Shown: positions 34,928 to 43,659, counted from the first letter of the stretch. The stretch is DNA of 50,863 nt from an uncultured Prevotella sp. (GCA_944320675.1 CALUIJ010000031.1:1-50863), one strand, 5' to 3'. The notes: generated by a model from the sequence alone, not told the origin. Program-made: numbers and translations.

Positions 34928-35270
34928 GCATACCGTCATTCTGTGTTTCAGCCCGGAATTGAAAATCGCCGTTAAGGCAACGACGACTTGCATCCTCTTC
35001 TAAGAAGTCGGCAGCATACCGTCATCCTGTGTTTCAGCCCGGAATTGAAAATCGCCGTTAAGGCAACGACGACTTGCATTCTCTTCTAAGAAGTCGGCAG
35101 CATACCGTCATCCTGTGTTTCAGCCCGGAATTGAAAATCGCCGTTAAGGCAATGACGACTTGCATCCCTTCTAAGAAGTCGGCAGCATACCGTCATCCTG
35201 TGTTTCAGCCCGGAATTGACAATCGCCGTTAAGGCAATGACGACTTGCATCCTCTTCTAAGAAGTCGGCA
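34928..35270. repeat. Tandem array of four 86-bp units
   Basis: Units start at 34928, 35014, 35100 and 35185 (period 86, 86, 85) and end where E4 begins. Each reads GCATACCGTCATYCTGTG, then CAGCCCGGAATTGAAAATCG, then CCGTTAAGGCAAYGACGACT, then a CTTCTAAGAAGTCGGCA junction. The unit is one arm of the palindromic element family, amplified. It includes the TTGAAAATCGCCGTTAAGGC block also found in both arms of E5. Confidence 0.9.
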
Positions 35271-35436
35271 GCATACCGTCATTCCGGGCCGGGACCCGGA
35301 ATCCAATGTATGCAACCAAATTGTGTTGGTAAGAGGTTTTTTTCTGGATTCCGGGTCCCGGCCCGGAATGACGGTATGCTGCCGACTTCTTAGAAGAGGG
35401 TGCAAGCAAGTATTAGGCCGATTGCGGATATTCATT
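35245..35436. repeat. Long palindromic MITE-like element E4
   Basis: The arms CTTCTAAGAAGTCGGCAGCA / TGCTGCCGACTTCTTAGAAG and CGTCATTCCGGGCCGGGACC / complement enclose a short loop. The right end is ...GCGGATATTCATT as in E1. The left arm continues into the 86-bp tandem array instead of a matching ATGAATATCC terminus. Confidence 0.85.
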
Positions 35437-35560
35437 AAGGTTTTACGGTCATAAGGTAAAACTTTACAACCGTATGACCGTAAACAACCCCATAACCGCA
35501 CAACCCCATAACCGTAAACAAGCTTATAACCGTAAACAACCGCACAACCTCTGTTCCGTC
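35437..35560. repeat. ACCGTAAACAA / CATAACCGTA word tract
   Basis: About ten degenerate copies of AACCGTAAACA/ACCCCATAACCG in a row, with inverted AAGGTTTTACGG words at the start. Similar words occur at 32690-32730 and 33005-33050. No gene. Confidence 0.6.
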
Positions 35561-35671
35561 GGAACGGAAAAACGGGCGGAAGTGTAAACCATAAATAAAC
35601 ATTATTAAAAAATAATTATTCTTTTTGTAAAAAAAATCAGTAAAAAAGCCGCGCGTTTGGCGGAAAATCAC

Positions 35672-35679
35672 TATATTTG
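35672..35679 (+). promoter_or_regulatory. -7 element far upstream of the BACON operon
   Basis: TATATTTG, preceded by an AT-rich stretch. The nearest TTTG (35656-35659) is only 12 nt upstream, so the -33 is not canonical. If used, transcription would start near 35687 and leave a 5' leader of about 410 nt before the ATG at 36100. Confidence 0.55.
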
Positions 35680-35686
35680 CAATGTC

Positions 35687-36099
35687 TCCCCACGCCGCGG
35701 GCGCGCTCCGGGTGCGCCTGAAGAGGCGGCGGGCGGGACGTTTTCATACACAAAGGCGTTTACTGGCGCTTTGGTCTTGACGATCCGGGAATCTCGCAAG
35801 TTCACAAAAGTTTGTCAAGGACAAGGCAACGGGAACGCCCCTGGGGATGTTAATGCACAGCCCGCATTGTGCCTTGCCGACTTTACATGGCGTGAAGACG
35901 GCGGGCACGTAGGGTATACGTATATGTTGACATCGGCGTGTGGCTTTCAGCGTTGCTCGTTCCGACAAACTGGGCAATGCGAGAGCCTTCGGATCGTGGA
36001 ACGGGCAACAGGCACGGCTCCACGTTTTTTTGTATGCGGACTTAACACTAATATTATCACTTGGCGACAAGGGGGCCGGCGCCGCAACGACAAAACACA
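35687..36099 (+). promoter_or_regulatory. Long 5' leader of the BACON/porin operon
   Basis: About 410 nt without a convincing gene between the promoter and the start codon. Its composition is even and unlike the low-complexity gaps elsewhere. Local dyads include CAAGGACAAGGCA / TGTGCCTTGCCGA and TGCTCGTTCCG / CGTGGAACGGGCA (imperfect). An ORF runs through it (35657-36103), but with no lipoprotein or domain signature and overlapping the real start. A regulatory RNA leader is possible; I cannot assign it to a known family from the sequence. Confidence 0.4.
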
Positions 36100-36954
36100 A
36101 TGAAAAACTACATTAAGAGGAAAAACCTGACCCACACAGCCGTGGCCGCACTGTGCGCGCTCGTGGCGGCAGGCGGCTTCGCCTCGTGCGACGAGGACCT
36201 TGATCCGTGGAAAATAGTTTCGCTCGAAGCCTCGTGCTCGCAGGAGGAAATGCTACCCTACGACGGCGGCACGTTCACCGTAAGCGTAGACGCAAACACG
36301 GATTGGACGGTGACCGTGCCCGAATGGATGACCGCAGACAAAACATCGGGCAGCGGCCCGGGCACGGTAAGCGTCACCGCCGGCGAGAACAGCGACTACG
36401 AAGCCCGTACGGGCATGGTGCAGGTAACGGCAGGCACGACCGAGCCGGCGGGCGGCGTGGCAGGAGTCAAGACAACGGCATTCGCCGTAAGCCAGCAGTC
36501 AAGGCAGGGAGCGATAAACTTCAACGTAATCGAAGCCAAGGTGGAAAGAGTTTTTGATGACGGATATGTCACATCTGAAAGCGGAACATACGAAAGGCAT
36601 CACTATAAGGTGGCTGTAACGTATGAGATAAGCACTAACCTGACCGAGGCCGAGATTGCCGAAATGATGAAAGAGCCTGGCATATACGTTACATTAAATC
36701 AAAAATTCACGTTTAACCAAATCCCCGGAGATCCGTTGAAAGACTATGTTTTCCATGATCATATTTATATTACCGACATATCCATTACACCAGGGCGACA
36801 CACCGTGACAGGCGAGCAGGTTGTGGAATATGGCGACACAACATGGGGACATTTCGTTGAGAGCGTCAATGTTATTCCTCATTGGACACTGCCGACAGGT
36901 GAAAATTTTAACGGAACCATGTTTACTTTTGAGGTAAACGACTCGCGCGATTAA
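36100..36954 (+). CDS. BACON-domain lipoprotein
   Basis: A protein of 284 residues from the ATG at 36100. The lipoprotein signal is LVAAGGFASCDED. Residues about 50-135 form a BACON domain: LPYDGGTFTVSVDANTDWTV, WMTADKTSGSGPGTVSVTAG, FAVSQQS. BACON domains mostly bind glycans or mucin or act as spacers on surface lipoproteins. The C-terminal half (about 145-284) is AT-richer and resembles nothing I recognise. First gene of a three-gene operon with a long leader. Confidence 0.83.
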   Translation: MKNYIKRKNLTHTAVAALCALVAAGGFASCDEDLDPWKIVSLEASCSQEEMLPYDGGTFTVSVDANTDWTVTVPEWMTADKTSGSGPGTVSVTAGENSDYEARTGMVQVTAGTTEPAGGVAGVKTTAFAVSQQSRQGAINFNVIEAKVERVFDDGYVTSESGTYERHHYKVAVTYEISTNLTEAEIAEMMKEPGIYVTLNQKFTFNQIPGDPLKDYVFHDHIYITDISITPGRHTVTGEQVVEYGDTTWGHFVESVNVIPHWTLPTGENFNGTMFTFEVNDSRD

Positions 36955-36993
36955 CCACCATTACATCACAACCAATTAAAATGTAAAATCACA

Positions 36994-38298
36994 ATGAGAC
37001 ATAACAGACCATACACCCTGCTCCTCGCCCTCTGCATGGCGGCAGGAGCATACGCCCAAGACAACGGCGGCACGCAGAAGTACAGCAACGACGGCCGCCA
37101 CAAGGGCCTCGACTTCAACATATCAACCGGCTACCACGCCGGCGTGGGCGACTTCAAGGACATGGGGTCGATACCGGTGGAAATAGGCTTGGGCAAGCAG
37201 TTCCACCCCAACCTCTACGTGGGCCTCGGCACGGGCGCGTGGATAGGCACGGAGGAAGGCTCGAAGCCCATGATACCCATCACGGCCGACGCCAAGCTGA
37301 TGTTCCCCCTGCAGTCCACCCAAATCAAGCCCATCATAACCGTGCGCCTCGGCTACCTGCTCAACACGGCCGAAGACGTTAAGGGCGGCAAGGTGGACTA
37401 CGGCGGTTACGAGGTGGAGACCGAGGGCTACTCGATGCCCGACTTCGTAATGATGGAGATAATGCCCGGCGTGCAGCTGCCCGTAAGCAAGACCACCGAC
37501 TTCCTGCTCTCGGCCGGCTACACCCACGGCTTCGGCACCAAGGGCGGCGGCGGCGGAGGCTACTTCACCGTGAAGGCCGGGCTGAACTTCCACAAGAACC
37601 CCAACAAGGTGAAGCTCGGGCCGAAGCGCGAGAAAGTGCCCACGCGCGACAAGGGCCTGCAGTTCACACTCGAGGGCGGCACGAACTTCAACAATGACCC
37701 ACACAACGTATTTGGATATAAGGCCAACCTCGTATGCACGTACAAGCTGAATCCGCACTTCAGCGTGGGCGGCGGCTTAGGCTGCGAGAAGTTTTATCCG
37801 TTTGAAGCCGGGAATACTTACGGCGGTTATGACTCGGAGGGCGAGGACATACAAGTAATCACCCCGGGCAGTAAAAGCGGCGAATATAACGAGCGCTATT
37901 ACGCCTACTACGGCGGCGTTACCGCCCTGAACGTGTTCGCGCGCGGCGTCTACCGCATAACCAACCGCCGCTTCTCGCCGTTCGTTTCGGTCGACGCAGG
38001 CGTGGGCATGTACTCGTTCGACGATGAAATGGTGCAAGGTTACGACGACATGGTTGACGAGCCGTCGAAAGTCCGTCCGTTCGTAAGCCCCGCCATAGGC
38101 TGGTCGCTGCGCACGACGAAGAACTCTTACCTCGAACTTAAGGGCGGCTACACGTTCGCCACCGGCATCAAGGCGCAAAAGGGGTACAGTGCCGAACATG
38201 ATACATACATATCCACCGCCGGCAAGAGCCTCTGCCGCCCGTTCGTAACGCTCGGCTTCACCCACACCTTCGGCAAGCGCGGCAAGAGGCTGAGGTAA
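36994..38298 (+). CDS. Outer-membrane beta-barrel protein with two barrel-like halves
   Basis: A protein of 434 residues with signal peptide LALCMAAGAYAQ. The sequence looks like a tandem duplication. The first half starts HKGLDFNISTGYH and ends YFTVKAGLNFHK (about 30-205). The second half starts DKGLQFTLEGGTNF and ends VTLGFTHTFGKR (about 220-430). Both contain alternating aromatic strands. Typical small barrels of this superfamily have about 200-250 residues, so 434 would be two barrels or one larger barrel. It is 39 nt downstream of the BACON gene. A complex with the adjacent lipoproteins is inferred. Confidence 0.82.
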   Translation: MRHNRPYTLLLALCMAAGAYAQDNGGTQKYSNDGRHKGLDFNISTGYHAGVGDFKDMGSIPVEIGLGKQFHPNLYVGLGTGAWIGTEEGSKPMIPITADAKLMFPLQSTQIKPIITVRLGYLLNTAEDVKGGKVDYGGYEVETEGYSMPDFVMMEIMPGVQLPVSKTTDFLLSAGYTHGFGTKGGGGGGYFTVKAGLNFHKNPNKVKLGPKREKVPTRDKGLQFTLEGGTNFNNDPHNVFGYKANLVCTYKLNPHFSVGGGLGCEKFYPFEAGNTYGGYDSEGEDIQVITPGSKSGEYNERYYAYYGGVTALNVFARGVYRITNRRFSPFVSVDAGVGMYSFDDEMVQGYDDMVDEPSKVRPFVSPAIGWSLRTTKNSYLELKGGYTFATGIKAQKGYSAEHDTYISTAGKSLCRPFVTLGFTHTFGKRGKRLR

Positions 38299-38326
38299 TA
38301 ATTAACCAAATAAAAACTGTAACATC

Positions 38327-38725
38327 ATGAAGAAATCACTCATCGACTACATGAAAACGGCGATGCTCGTAGCGTTCGCCGTGCTCGCGGCGTTCACCGT
38401 GCAGGCATGCTCGGACGACGACGAGGGCGACAGCATACCGGTAGGCTTCTGCGGCACGTACTGCAACAACCACCAGAACCGCGTCTACCGCTACTACACG
38501 TTCTACAAGGACGGCACCGGCGAATACCGCATGGAGAGCAACGTGTCAATCCACCAGGGCTACTTCACATATAAGTTCAAAGGCGACAAGGTGACGTGCA
38601 AAGGCTATAAAGCCGGAGCGTGGGACGACGGCAGCGTAGACGAGGGCAACATCGACGTAACGTTCACATACAAGAACGGCGACCTCGTGACCAAGGACGG
38701 CGAAGTGTTCGAGAAGATATACTGA
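38327..38725 (+). CDS. Small lipoprotein (lipocalin-like size)
   Basis: A protein of 132 residues. The lipoprotein signal is FAVLAAFTVQACSDDD, with an acidic stretch (SDDDEGD) after the Cys, the pattern that often directs surface export in Bacteroidetes. The remaining ~100 residues are beta-rich with regularly spaced aromatics (YRYYTFYKDGTGEYRM, GYFTYKFKGDKVTCKGY) and resemble the small lipocalin-like domains of this phylum; I cannot name a family. Last gene of the BACON/barrel operon, followed by a terminator. Confidence 0.78.
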   Translation: MKKSLIDYMKTAMLVAFAVLAAFTVQACSDDDEGDSIPVGFCGTYCNNHQNRVYRYYTFYKDGTGEYRMESNVSIHQGYFTYKFKGDKVTCKGYKAGAWDDGSVDEGNIDVTFTYKNGDLVTKDGEVFEKIY

Positions 38726-38752
38726 GCCGCACGCCGCCATACGGCCAATCTT

Positions 38753-38785
38753 GCGTCCCCTACGCCTACCAGGCGCAGGGGACGC
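38753..38785 (+). terminator. Terminator of the BACON/barrel/lipoprotein operon
   Basis: GCGTCCCCTACGCC pairs with GGCGCAGGGGACGC (one mismatch) around TACCA and is followed by TTGCTCTTT. Confidence 0.7.
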
Positions 38786-38832
38786 TTGCTCTTTACATAC
38801 GGCAAGCCGCGCCTCGGAATTGAACATAAAAG

Positions 38833-39040
38833 TTGAATATCCGCAATTTACCCAATTCCACTTAATATTCCATCCTCATCCAAGCAACAAGGCATACCGT
38901 CATTCCGGGCTTAGACCCGGAATCCAGTGTAAGCAGCCAAGTATTTCATGTTTGTATACTGGATTCCGGGTCTAAGCCCGGAATGACGGTATGCCTTGTT
39001 GCTTGGATGAGGATGGAATTAGGTAAATTGTGGATATTGA
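38833..39040. repeat. Long palindromic MITE-like element E7 (about 208 bp) with target duplication
   Basis: TTGAATATCCGCAATTTACC ... GGTAAATTGTGGATATTG, with inner arms CATCCTCATCCAAGCAACAA / complement and GGGCTTAGACCC / GGGTCTAAGCCC. The flanks carry a near-perfect 10-bp direct repeat, AACATAAAAG on the left and AAAATAAAAG on the right, as left by transposition. Confidence 0.82.
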
Positions 39041-39069
39041 AAATAAAAGTCCGTTTCACTCCCTTTTAT

Positions 39070-39100
39070 TTTGCACTTCGCTCGGTTTGCATTATCTTTG
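39070..39100 (+). promoter_or_regulatory. Promoter of the DUF2442/ABC/acyltransferase gene group
   Basis: TTTG (39070-39073), 19 nt, TATCTTTG (39093-39100), 26 nt before the ATG at 39127. Confidence 0.78.
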
Positions 39101-39126
39101 CAGGCGTAACACCACACTATACAGGA

Positions 39127-39366
39127 ATGATACTCAACGTAACCAACGTGGAATACGCCGGCGGCTACGTGCTGGTCTGCACGTTCAACAACGGCAAGGT
39201 GAAGAGAATCGACCTTGCGCCGTTGCTGGCTTACCCGGCTTACGAGGAGCTTAAGGACAAGGACAAGTTCGTGCAGTTCGGGCTCGACGGCACTGTGTTT
39301 TGGGCCAACGGCGCCGACATAGCGCCGGAGTACCTGTTCGACAACGGTGTGGACGTCAGCGCATAA
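39127..39366 (+). CDS. DUF2442 family protein
   Basis: A protein of 79 residues from the ATG at 39127; the longer frame overlaps the promoter and element E7. It has the DUF2442 pattern: I-x-x-V ... YVLVCTFNNGKVKRIDLAPLL, VQFGLDGTVFWANGADIAPE. Small cytosolic proteins of this family are often toxin-antitoxin or nitrogen-regulatory neighbours, but no partner is present here, so the role is unknown. It lies 12 nt upstream of the ABC exporter gene in the same direction. Confidence 0.85.
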   Translation: MILNVTNVEYAGGYVLVCTFNNGKVKRIDLAPLLAYPAYEELKDKDKFVQFGLDGTVFWANGADIAPEYLFDNGVDVSA

Positions 39367-39378
39367 ATAAGAAGAAAG

Positions 39379-41208
39379 ATGAAAGAATTCCTGCAAGTGC
39401 TGCGCCGCTTCGTGCCGCCGTACAAGAAATACCTGGCCATGACGATAGCGTTCAACATGCTCTCGGCCGTGCTCAACATATTCTCGTTCATGGCCATAGT
39501 GCCCATACTCCAGATAATATTCAAGACGGGCGAGGCCACGGCCGTCACCGCCCTTATGCCGTGGGACTGGGACAACGCCAAGGAAGTGCTGATGAACAAC
39601 GCTTCCTACTACGTAGGCCTGATGGTGGGCGAGCTCGGCCAGGCCAACACGCTGCTCGTGGTCGGCCTGTTCCTGGCGTTCGCCACGCTGCTTAAGACCG
39701 GGGCCTACTTCCTCTCGTCGGCCTCGATAATACCGCTGCGCACGGGCGTGGTGCGCGACATCCGCAACCAGCTCTACCGCAAGATAACGTCGCTGCCCTT
39801 AGGCTTCTTCTCGGAGGAGCGCAAGGGCGACATCATAGCGCGCATGAGCGGCGACGTGCAGGAGGTGGAAGGCTCGATAATGTCGAGCCTCGACATGCTG
39901 TTCAAGAATCCGATATTCATCGTGTTCTACTTCACGACGATGCTCATAGTGAGCTGGCAGCTCACGCTGTTCACCATAGTGTTCGTGCCGCTGATGGGAT
40001 GGGTGATGGGCATGGTGGGACGCAAGCTTAAGCAGAAGTCGATAAAGGCGCAGGCGCTGTGGAGCGACACGATGAGCCAGGTGGAGGAGACGCTCGGCGG
40101 ACTGCGCATAATCAAGGCCTTCTGCGCCGAGGAGAAGATGAACCGTAGGTTTGACAAGATAAACTCGGAGTACCGCGACAACATACGCCGCGTGAACACG
40201 CGCCAGCAGATGGCCCACCCGATGAGCGAGTTCCTCGGCACGCTGATGATAGTCATCGTGCTCTGGTTCGGCGGCATGCTCGTGCTCGGCGGCAAAAGCC
40301 TTAGCGGCCCGACGTTCATCTACTACATGGCGATACTCTACAGCATAATCAACCCCCTGAAAGAGTTCTCAAAGGCTGGCTACAACATACCCAAGGGCCT
40401 GGCCTCGATGGAGCGCATCGACAAGATACTCAGGGCCGAGAACACGATAAGGGAGCGCAAGGACCCCGTGCGCATTGACGGCTTCAGGGAGAAGATAGAG
40501 TTCCGCGACGTGTCGTTCCGCTACGGCGAGAAATGGGTGCTGCGCCACGTCAACCTGACCATAGAGAAGGGCAAGACCGTGGCCATAGTGGGCCAGAGCG
40601 GCGGCGGCAAGTCGACGCTCGTCGACCTGATACCGCGCTACTACGACGTGCAGGAGGGCGAGGTGCTCATCGACGGGGTTAACGTCAAAGACATGGCCAT
40701 ACACGACCTGCGCCGGCTCATCGGCAACGTGAACCAGGAGGCCATACTCTTCAACGACTCGTTCCGTAACAACATAGCCTTCGGCGTGGACAACGCCACG
40801 CAGGAGCAGATAGAGGCCGCCGCCAAGATAGCCAACGCCCACGAGTTCATCATGGAGTCGGAGCACGGCTACGACACCAACATAGGCGACCGCGGCGGCC
40901 GCCTCTCGGGCGGGCAGCGGCAACGCGTCAGCATAGCCCGCGCCATACTGAAGAACCCGCCGATACTAATCCTCGACGAGGCCACCTCGGCCCTCGACAC
41001 CGAGAGCGAGCGGCTCGTGCAGCAGGCTCTTGAACACCTCATGAAGACGCGCACCACCGTGGCCATAGCCCACCGCCTGTCGACCATCAAGAACGCCGAC
41101 GAGATATGCGTAATCCACGAGGGGCGGATAGTGGAGCGCGGCACGCACGACGAGCTGCTCGCCAAGAACGGCTACTACAAGAAGCTCAACGACATGCAGA
41201 GCCTGTGA
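39379..41208 (+). CDS. ABC exporter, MsbA-like (fused permease and ATPase)
   Basis: A protein of 609 residues. The N-terminal ~330 residues are six-helix ABC exporter transmembrane domain (LFKNPIFIVFYFTTMLIVSW, TLMIVIVLWFGGMLVLGG). The C-terminal ATPase has Walker A GQSGGGKST (405-413), signature LSGGQRQRVS (about 509-518), Walker B ILILDEATSALD (about 530-541) and H-loop AIAHRLST. All catalytic residues are present. The next gene is a lipid A acyltransferase, which points to lipid A/LPS core flipping (MsbA role), but many paralogues exist, so the substrate is inference. Confidence 0.9.
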   Translation: MKEFLQVLRRFVPPYKKYLAMTIAFNMLSAVLNIFSFMAIVPILQIIFKTGEATAVTALMPWDWDNAKEVLMNNASYYVGLMVGELGQANTLLVVGLFLAFATLLKTGAYFLSSASIIPLRTGVVRDIRNQLYRKITSLPLGFFSEERKGDIIARMSGDVQEVEGSIMSSLDMLFKNPIFIVFYFTTMLIVSWQLTLFTIVFVPLMGWVMGMVGRKLKQKSIKAQALWSDTMSQVEETLGGLRIIKAFCAEEKMNRRFDKINSEYRDNIRRVNTRQQMAHPMSEFLGTLMIVIVLWFGGMLVLGGKSLSGPTFIYYMAILYSIINPLKEFSKAGYNIPKGLASMERIDKILRAENTIRERKDPVRIDGFREKIEFRDVSFRYGEKWVLRHVNLTIEKGKTVAIVGQSGGGKSTLVDLIPRYYDVQEGEVLIDGVNVKDMAIHDLRRLIGNVNQEAILFNDSFRNNIAFGVDNATQEQIEAAAKIANAHEFIMESEHGYDTNIGDRGGRLSGGQRQRVSIARAILKNPPILILDEATSALDTESERLVQQALEHLMKTRTTVAIAHRLSTIKNADEICVIHEGRIVERGTHDELLAKNGYYKKLNDMQSL

Positions 41209-41330
41209 GGAAAAAGTGAAAAAGTGAAGAGTGAAGAACGAAGAGTGAAGAGACTTTGCAGCAACGCCACCCATATTCCCATCCCTCCCAGCTCTCCCAT
41301 CCCTCCCAGTCCTCCCATTAAAAGAAAGCA
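41209..41330. repeat. GTGAAAAAG and CTCCCAKC word tracts
   Basis: The first part repeats GTGAAAAAGTGAAGAGTGAAG words. The second part (41271-41320) repeats CCCATCCCTCCCAGCTCTCC, about five degenerate 9-10-bp words. No gene. The same two-part layout recurs before the next gene at 42225-42356. Confidence 0.65.
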
Positions 41331-42230
41331 ATGACCAACCTACTGCAAGCACTGGCATACGCGGCGTTCTACCTTACGTCGCTCTTACCTTACAGGGCGC
41401 TTTACGCCTTGTCCGACTTGCTGTACCCAATACTCTACCACGCCGTGCGCTACCGCCGCGGCATCGTAAGGCGCAACCTCGCCACGTCGCTGCCCGGCGC
41501 CGGCGCCGGCGAGCTGGAGCGCGTCGAGCGCAGCTTCTACCGCTGGCTGTGCGACTACTACGTGGAGACGCTTAAGCTGATGACCGTGTCGCGCGGCGAA
41601 CTGATGCGCCACGTGGAGTTCCGCGGCACCGAGGCCATCGAGGCGAGCTTCGACCGCGGCAGGCCCTGCGCCGCCATCCTCGGCCACTACTGCAACTGGG
41701 AGCTGCTATCGGCCATAGGCCTCGCGCTCGACAACCACAAGGAGGCCGTCATCGGCCTTGTCTACACGCCGAAGACGTGCAAGCTGTTCGACCACCTCTT
41801 CATCAAGATACGCCAGAACATGGGCGGCGTGTGCGTGCCCAAGCAGGACGTGCTGCGCTACCTCGTGTCGTTCAGGGAGCAGGGCCTGCTGAGCATCTTC
41901 GGCTACATAGCCGACCAGCGCCCGAAGAACCAGGCCACGCACCTCAGCCTGCCGTTCCTAGGCCACGACACGCCCGTGTTCACCGGGGCCGAGCGCATAA
42001 TGAGGAACATGGGCGACACCGTGTTCTACGTCGACATGGAACGCCCGGCGCGCGGCAAATACATATACACGTTCAAACAGATAACGGCCGACCCCGAGTC
42101 GCTGCCGGAGCATGAAATAACACGGAGATTCTTCGCCTTGCTCGAACAGACCATCCGCCGCGACCCGCGCTTCTACCTCTGGAGCCACGACAGGTGGAAA
42201 GGCGAGAAAGATGAAAGGGTAAAAAGGTAA
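41331..42230 (+). CDS. Lipid A biosynthesis acyltransferase (LpxL/HtrB family)
   Basis: A protein of 299 residues. An N-terminal membrane anchor (LAYAAFYLTSLLPYRALYAL) precedes the catalytic motif AAILGHYCNWELLSAIG at about 114-130, the H-x-x-N-W-E form usual in Bacteroidetes LpxL-type enzymes (His-x4-Asp/Glu catalytic pair). Later RPKNQATHLSLPFLGHDTPV matches the substrate-binding block. It transfers a secondary acyl chain to lipid A precursors on the inner membrane. Same direction as, and downstream of, the MsbA-like exporter. Confidence 0.9.
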   Translation: MTNLLQALAYAAFYLTSLLPYRALYALSDLLYPILYHAVRYRRGIVRRNLATSLPGAGAGELERVERSFYRWLCDYYVETLKLMTVSRGELMRHVEFRGTEAIEASFDRGRPCAAILGHYCNWELLSAIGLALDNHKEAVIGLVYTPKTCKLFDHLFIKIRQNMGGVCVPKQDVLRYLVSFREQGLLSIFGYIADQRPKNQATHLSLPFLGHDTPVFTGAERIMRNMGDTVFYVDMERPARGKYIYTFKQITADPESLPEHEITRRFFALLEQTIRRDPRFYLWSHDRWKGEKDERVKR

Positions 42231-42356
42231 AAAAGTAAAAAGGTGAAAAAGTAAAAGGGTGAAAGGGTGAAAAAGTAAAAGGGTGAAAAGCGTGCGGCTG
42301 TGCCACACCTGTTCCCATCCCTCCCAGTCCTCCCAAAACTCCCAGCTCTCCCATTA
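42225..42356. repeat. GTAAAAAGGTGAAAAAG and CTCCCAG word tracts
   Basis: Repeats of AAAAGGTGAAAAAGTAAAAG (42225-42285) followed by CCCATCCCTCCCAGTCCTCC-type words (42313-42355). The second part is closely similar to 41271-41320. Confidence 0.65.
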
Positions 42357-42369
42357 AAAAAAGAAAAAA

Positions 42370-43509
42370 ATGACAATAGGATACGACGCTAAAAGCATTG
42401 TCGACGACATCGCAGGAATAGGCAACTACGCGAGGACGCTCGTCAACGACATCGGGCGGGTGGTGCCGGCCGGCACCACGCTCAACCTCTACGCGCCCGA
42501 CCGCGGCAACGGCGCCCTCAGGCGGCTCGTCACCGAGAACAGCCACATGCGCTTCGTCTACCAGGGCGGATACAACGGGCGGCTGGCGCAGGCCCTGTGG
42601 CGCATGCAGGGCGTAGTGAAGGACCTCGTGCGCGACGGCGTGAAGCTCTACCACGGACTGTCGGGCGAACTGCCCATAGGCATAAGGGAGGCCGGCATAC
42701 GCACCGTGGTGACCATACACGACCTCGTCTTCATGCGCCATCCCGAATACTACGGCTGGCTGGAGAGGAAGGTAATGGCATGGAAATTCCGCAAGACGTG
42801 CGGCGAGGCCGACCGCATAATAGCCACCAGCGAGTGCACCAAGCGCGACGTGATGCTCTACGGCGACGTGCCGGCCGACAAGATCGACGTAATCTACCAG
42901 AGCTGCGGCTCTTACTACAAACTGCCCGAGGGCGAGAAGAAGATGCAGGAGGTGCACACCGACTACATGCTGCCCGAACGCTACGTGGTCAGCGTGGGCA
43001 CGGTGGAGGAGCGCAAGAACGTGCTGCTGGCCGTTAAGGCGCTGCGCCTGCTGCCCCCAGAGATAAGCCTCGTAGTCGTGGGCAAGCCCACGCCGTATGC
43101 CGAGAGGGTGAAGAGATACGTGGCGGCCGCCGGGCTGAACGGCCGCGTGCTCTTCCTGCACGACGTGCCGGCCGACGACATGCCGGCCATATACCAGATG
43201 GCCGAGGCCTGCGTCTACCCATCGCGCTACGAGGGCTTCGGCCTGCCCGTAATCGAGGCCATACAGAGCGGCCTGCCCGTCGTGGCGTGCACGGGCAGCT
43301 GCCTCGAGGAGGCCGGAGGCAACGCCACACTCTACGTCGACCCCGACGACGTTTACGCCATGGCGCACGCCATAAAGCTGACGCTGAAGGGGGCGCCGGG
43401 GCGCGACGAGCGCATAGCCGAGGGGCTGCAATACATTTCGCGCTTCGAGAACAACAACGTAGCCCAAAGCGTGCTCGGCGTTTACGACGAAGTGACGGGA
43501 GGCTTCTGA
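42370..43509 (+). CDS. Glycosyltransferase family 4 protein
   Basis: A protein of 379 residues. GT-B fold: N-terminal IGYDAKSIVDDIAGIGNYAR and VVTIHDLVFMRHPEYY; C-terminal YVVSVGTVEERKNVLLAVKA (donor-site V-G-x-x-x-x-R-K-N) and AEACVYPSRYEGFGLPVIEA, the GT4 E-x-F-G-x-x-x-x-E motif. All core residues are present. Probably adds a sugar to LPS or a capsule repeat. Last gene of the plus-strand envelope group, convergent with the flippase gene. Confidence 0.92.
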   Translation: MTIGYDAKSIVDDIAGIGNYARTLVNDIGRVVPAGTTLNLYAPDRGNGALRRLVTENSHMRFVYQGGYNGRLAQALWRMQGVVKDLVRDGVKLYHGLSGELPIGIREAGIRTVVTIHDLVFMRHPEYYGWLERKVMAWKFRKTCGEADRIIATSECTKRDVMLYGDVPADKIDVIYQSCGSYYKLPEGEKKMQEVHTDYMLPERYVVSVGTVEERKNVLLAVKALRLLPPEISLVVVGKPTPYAERVKRYVAAAGLNGRVLFLHDVPADDMPAIYQMAEACVYPSRYEGFGLPVIEAIQSGLPVVACTGSCLEEAGGNATLYVDPDDVYAMAHAIKLTLKGAPGRDERIAEGLQYISRFENNNVAQSVLGVYDEVTGGF

Positions 43510-43531
43510 TTTTTTTGCGGAAGCATAAACA

Positions 43532-43552
43532 TACGTCAGTTCGGTATAAGAA
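43532..43552. repeat. Fragment of an E6-type element end
   Basis: ACGTCAGTTCGGTATAAGAA is the same word that starts E6 and the 34872 composite. The rest of the element is absent. Confidence 0.5.
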
Positions 43553-43622
43553 TTATTTTTTACAAACATCTGAAAACACCCCTTGTAGGGACATAACAAA
43601 TTAGAAGCATAAATGTAAAAAG

Positions 43623-43659
43623 AGGGTGAAGGTTTCAAATAGGCTGAAGCCTTCACCCT
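43623..43659. terminator. Bidirectional terminator between convergent GT4 and flippase genes
   Basis: AGGGTGAAGG (43623-43632) pairs with CCTTCACCCT (43650-43659); inner TTTCA/TGAAG bases can extend the stem. T-rich TTTTTACTTTTTTACC follows on the plus strand and A-rich sequence precedes. The surrounding tract (43610-43716) consists of GTGAAGG/TTTCACC words. Confidence 0.7.

Noticed and set aside
34303-35270. CRISPR array
   Set aside because: Repeats at 34303-34403 are contiguous without spacers, and the 86-bp units at 34928-35270 are whole-unit tandem copies; no cas genes are present.
35657-36103. 148-codon ORF in the leader of the BACON operon
   Set aside because: No domain or signal, overlaps the start codon of the lipoprotein gene; kept only as a possible leader RNA. 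Not fully excluded.
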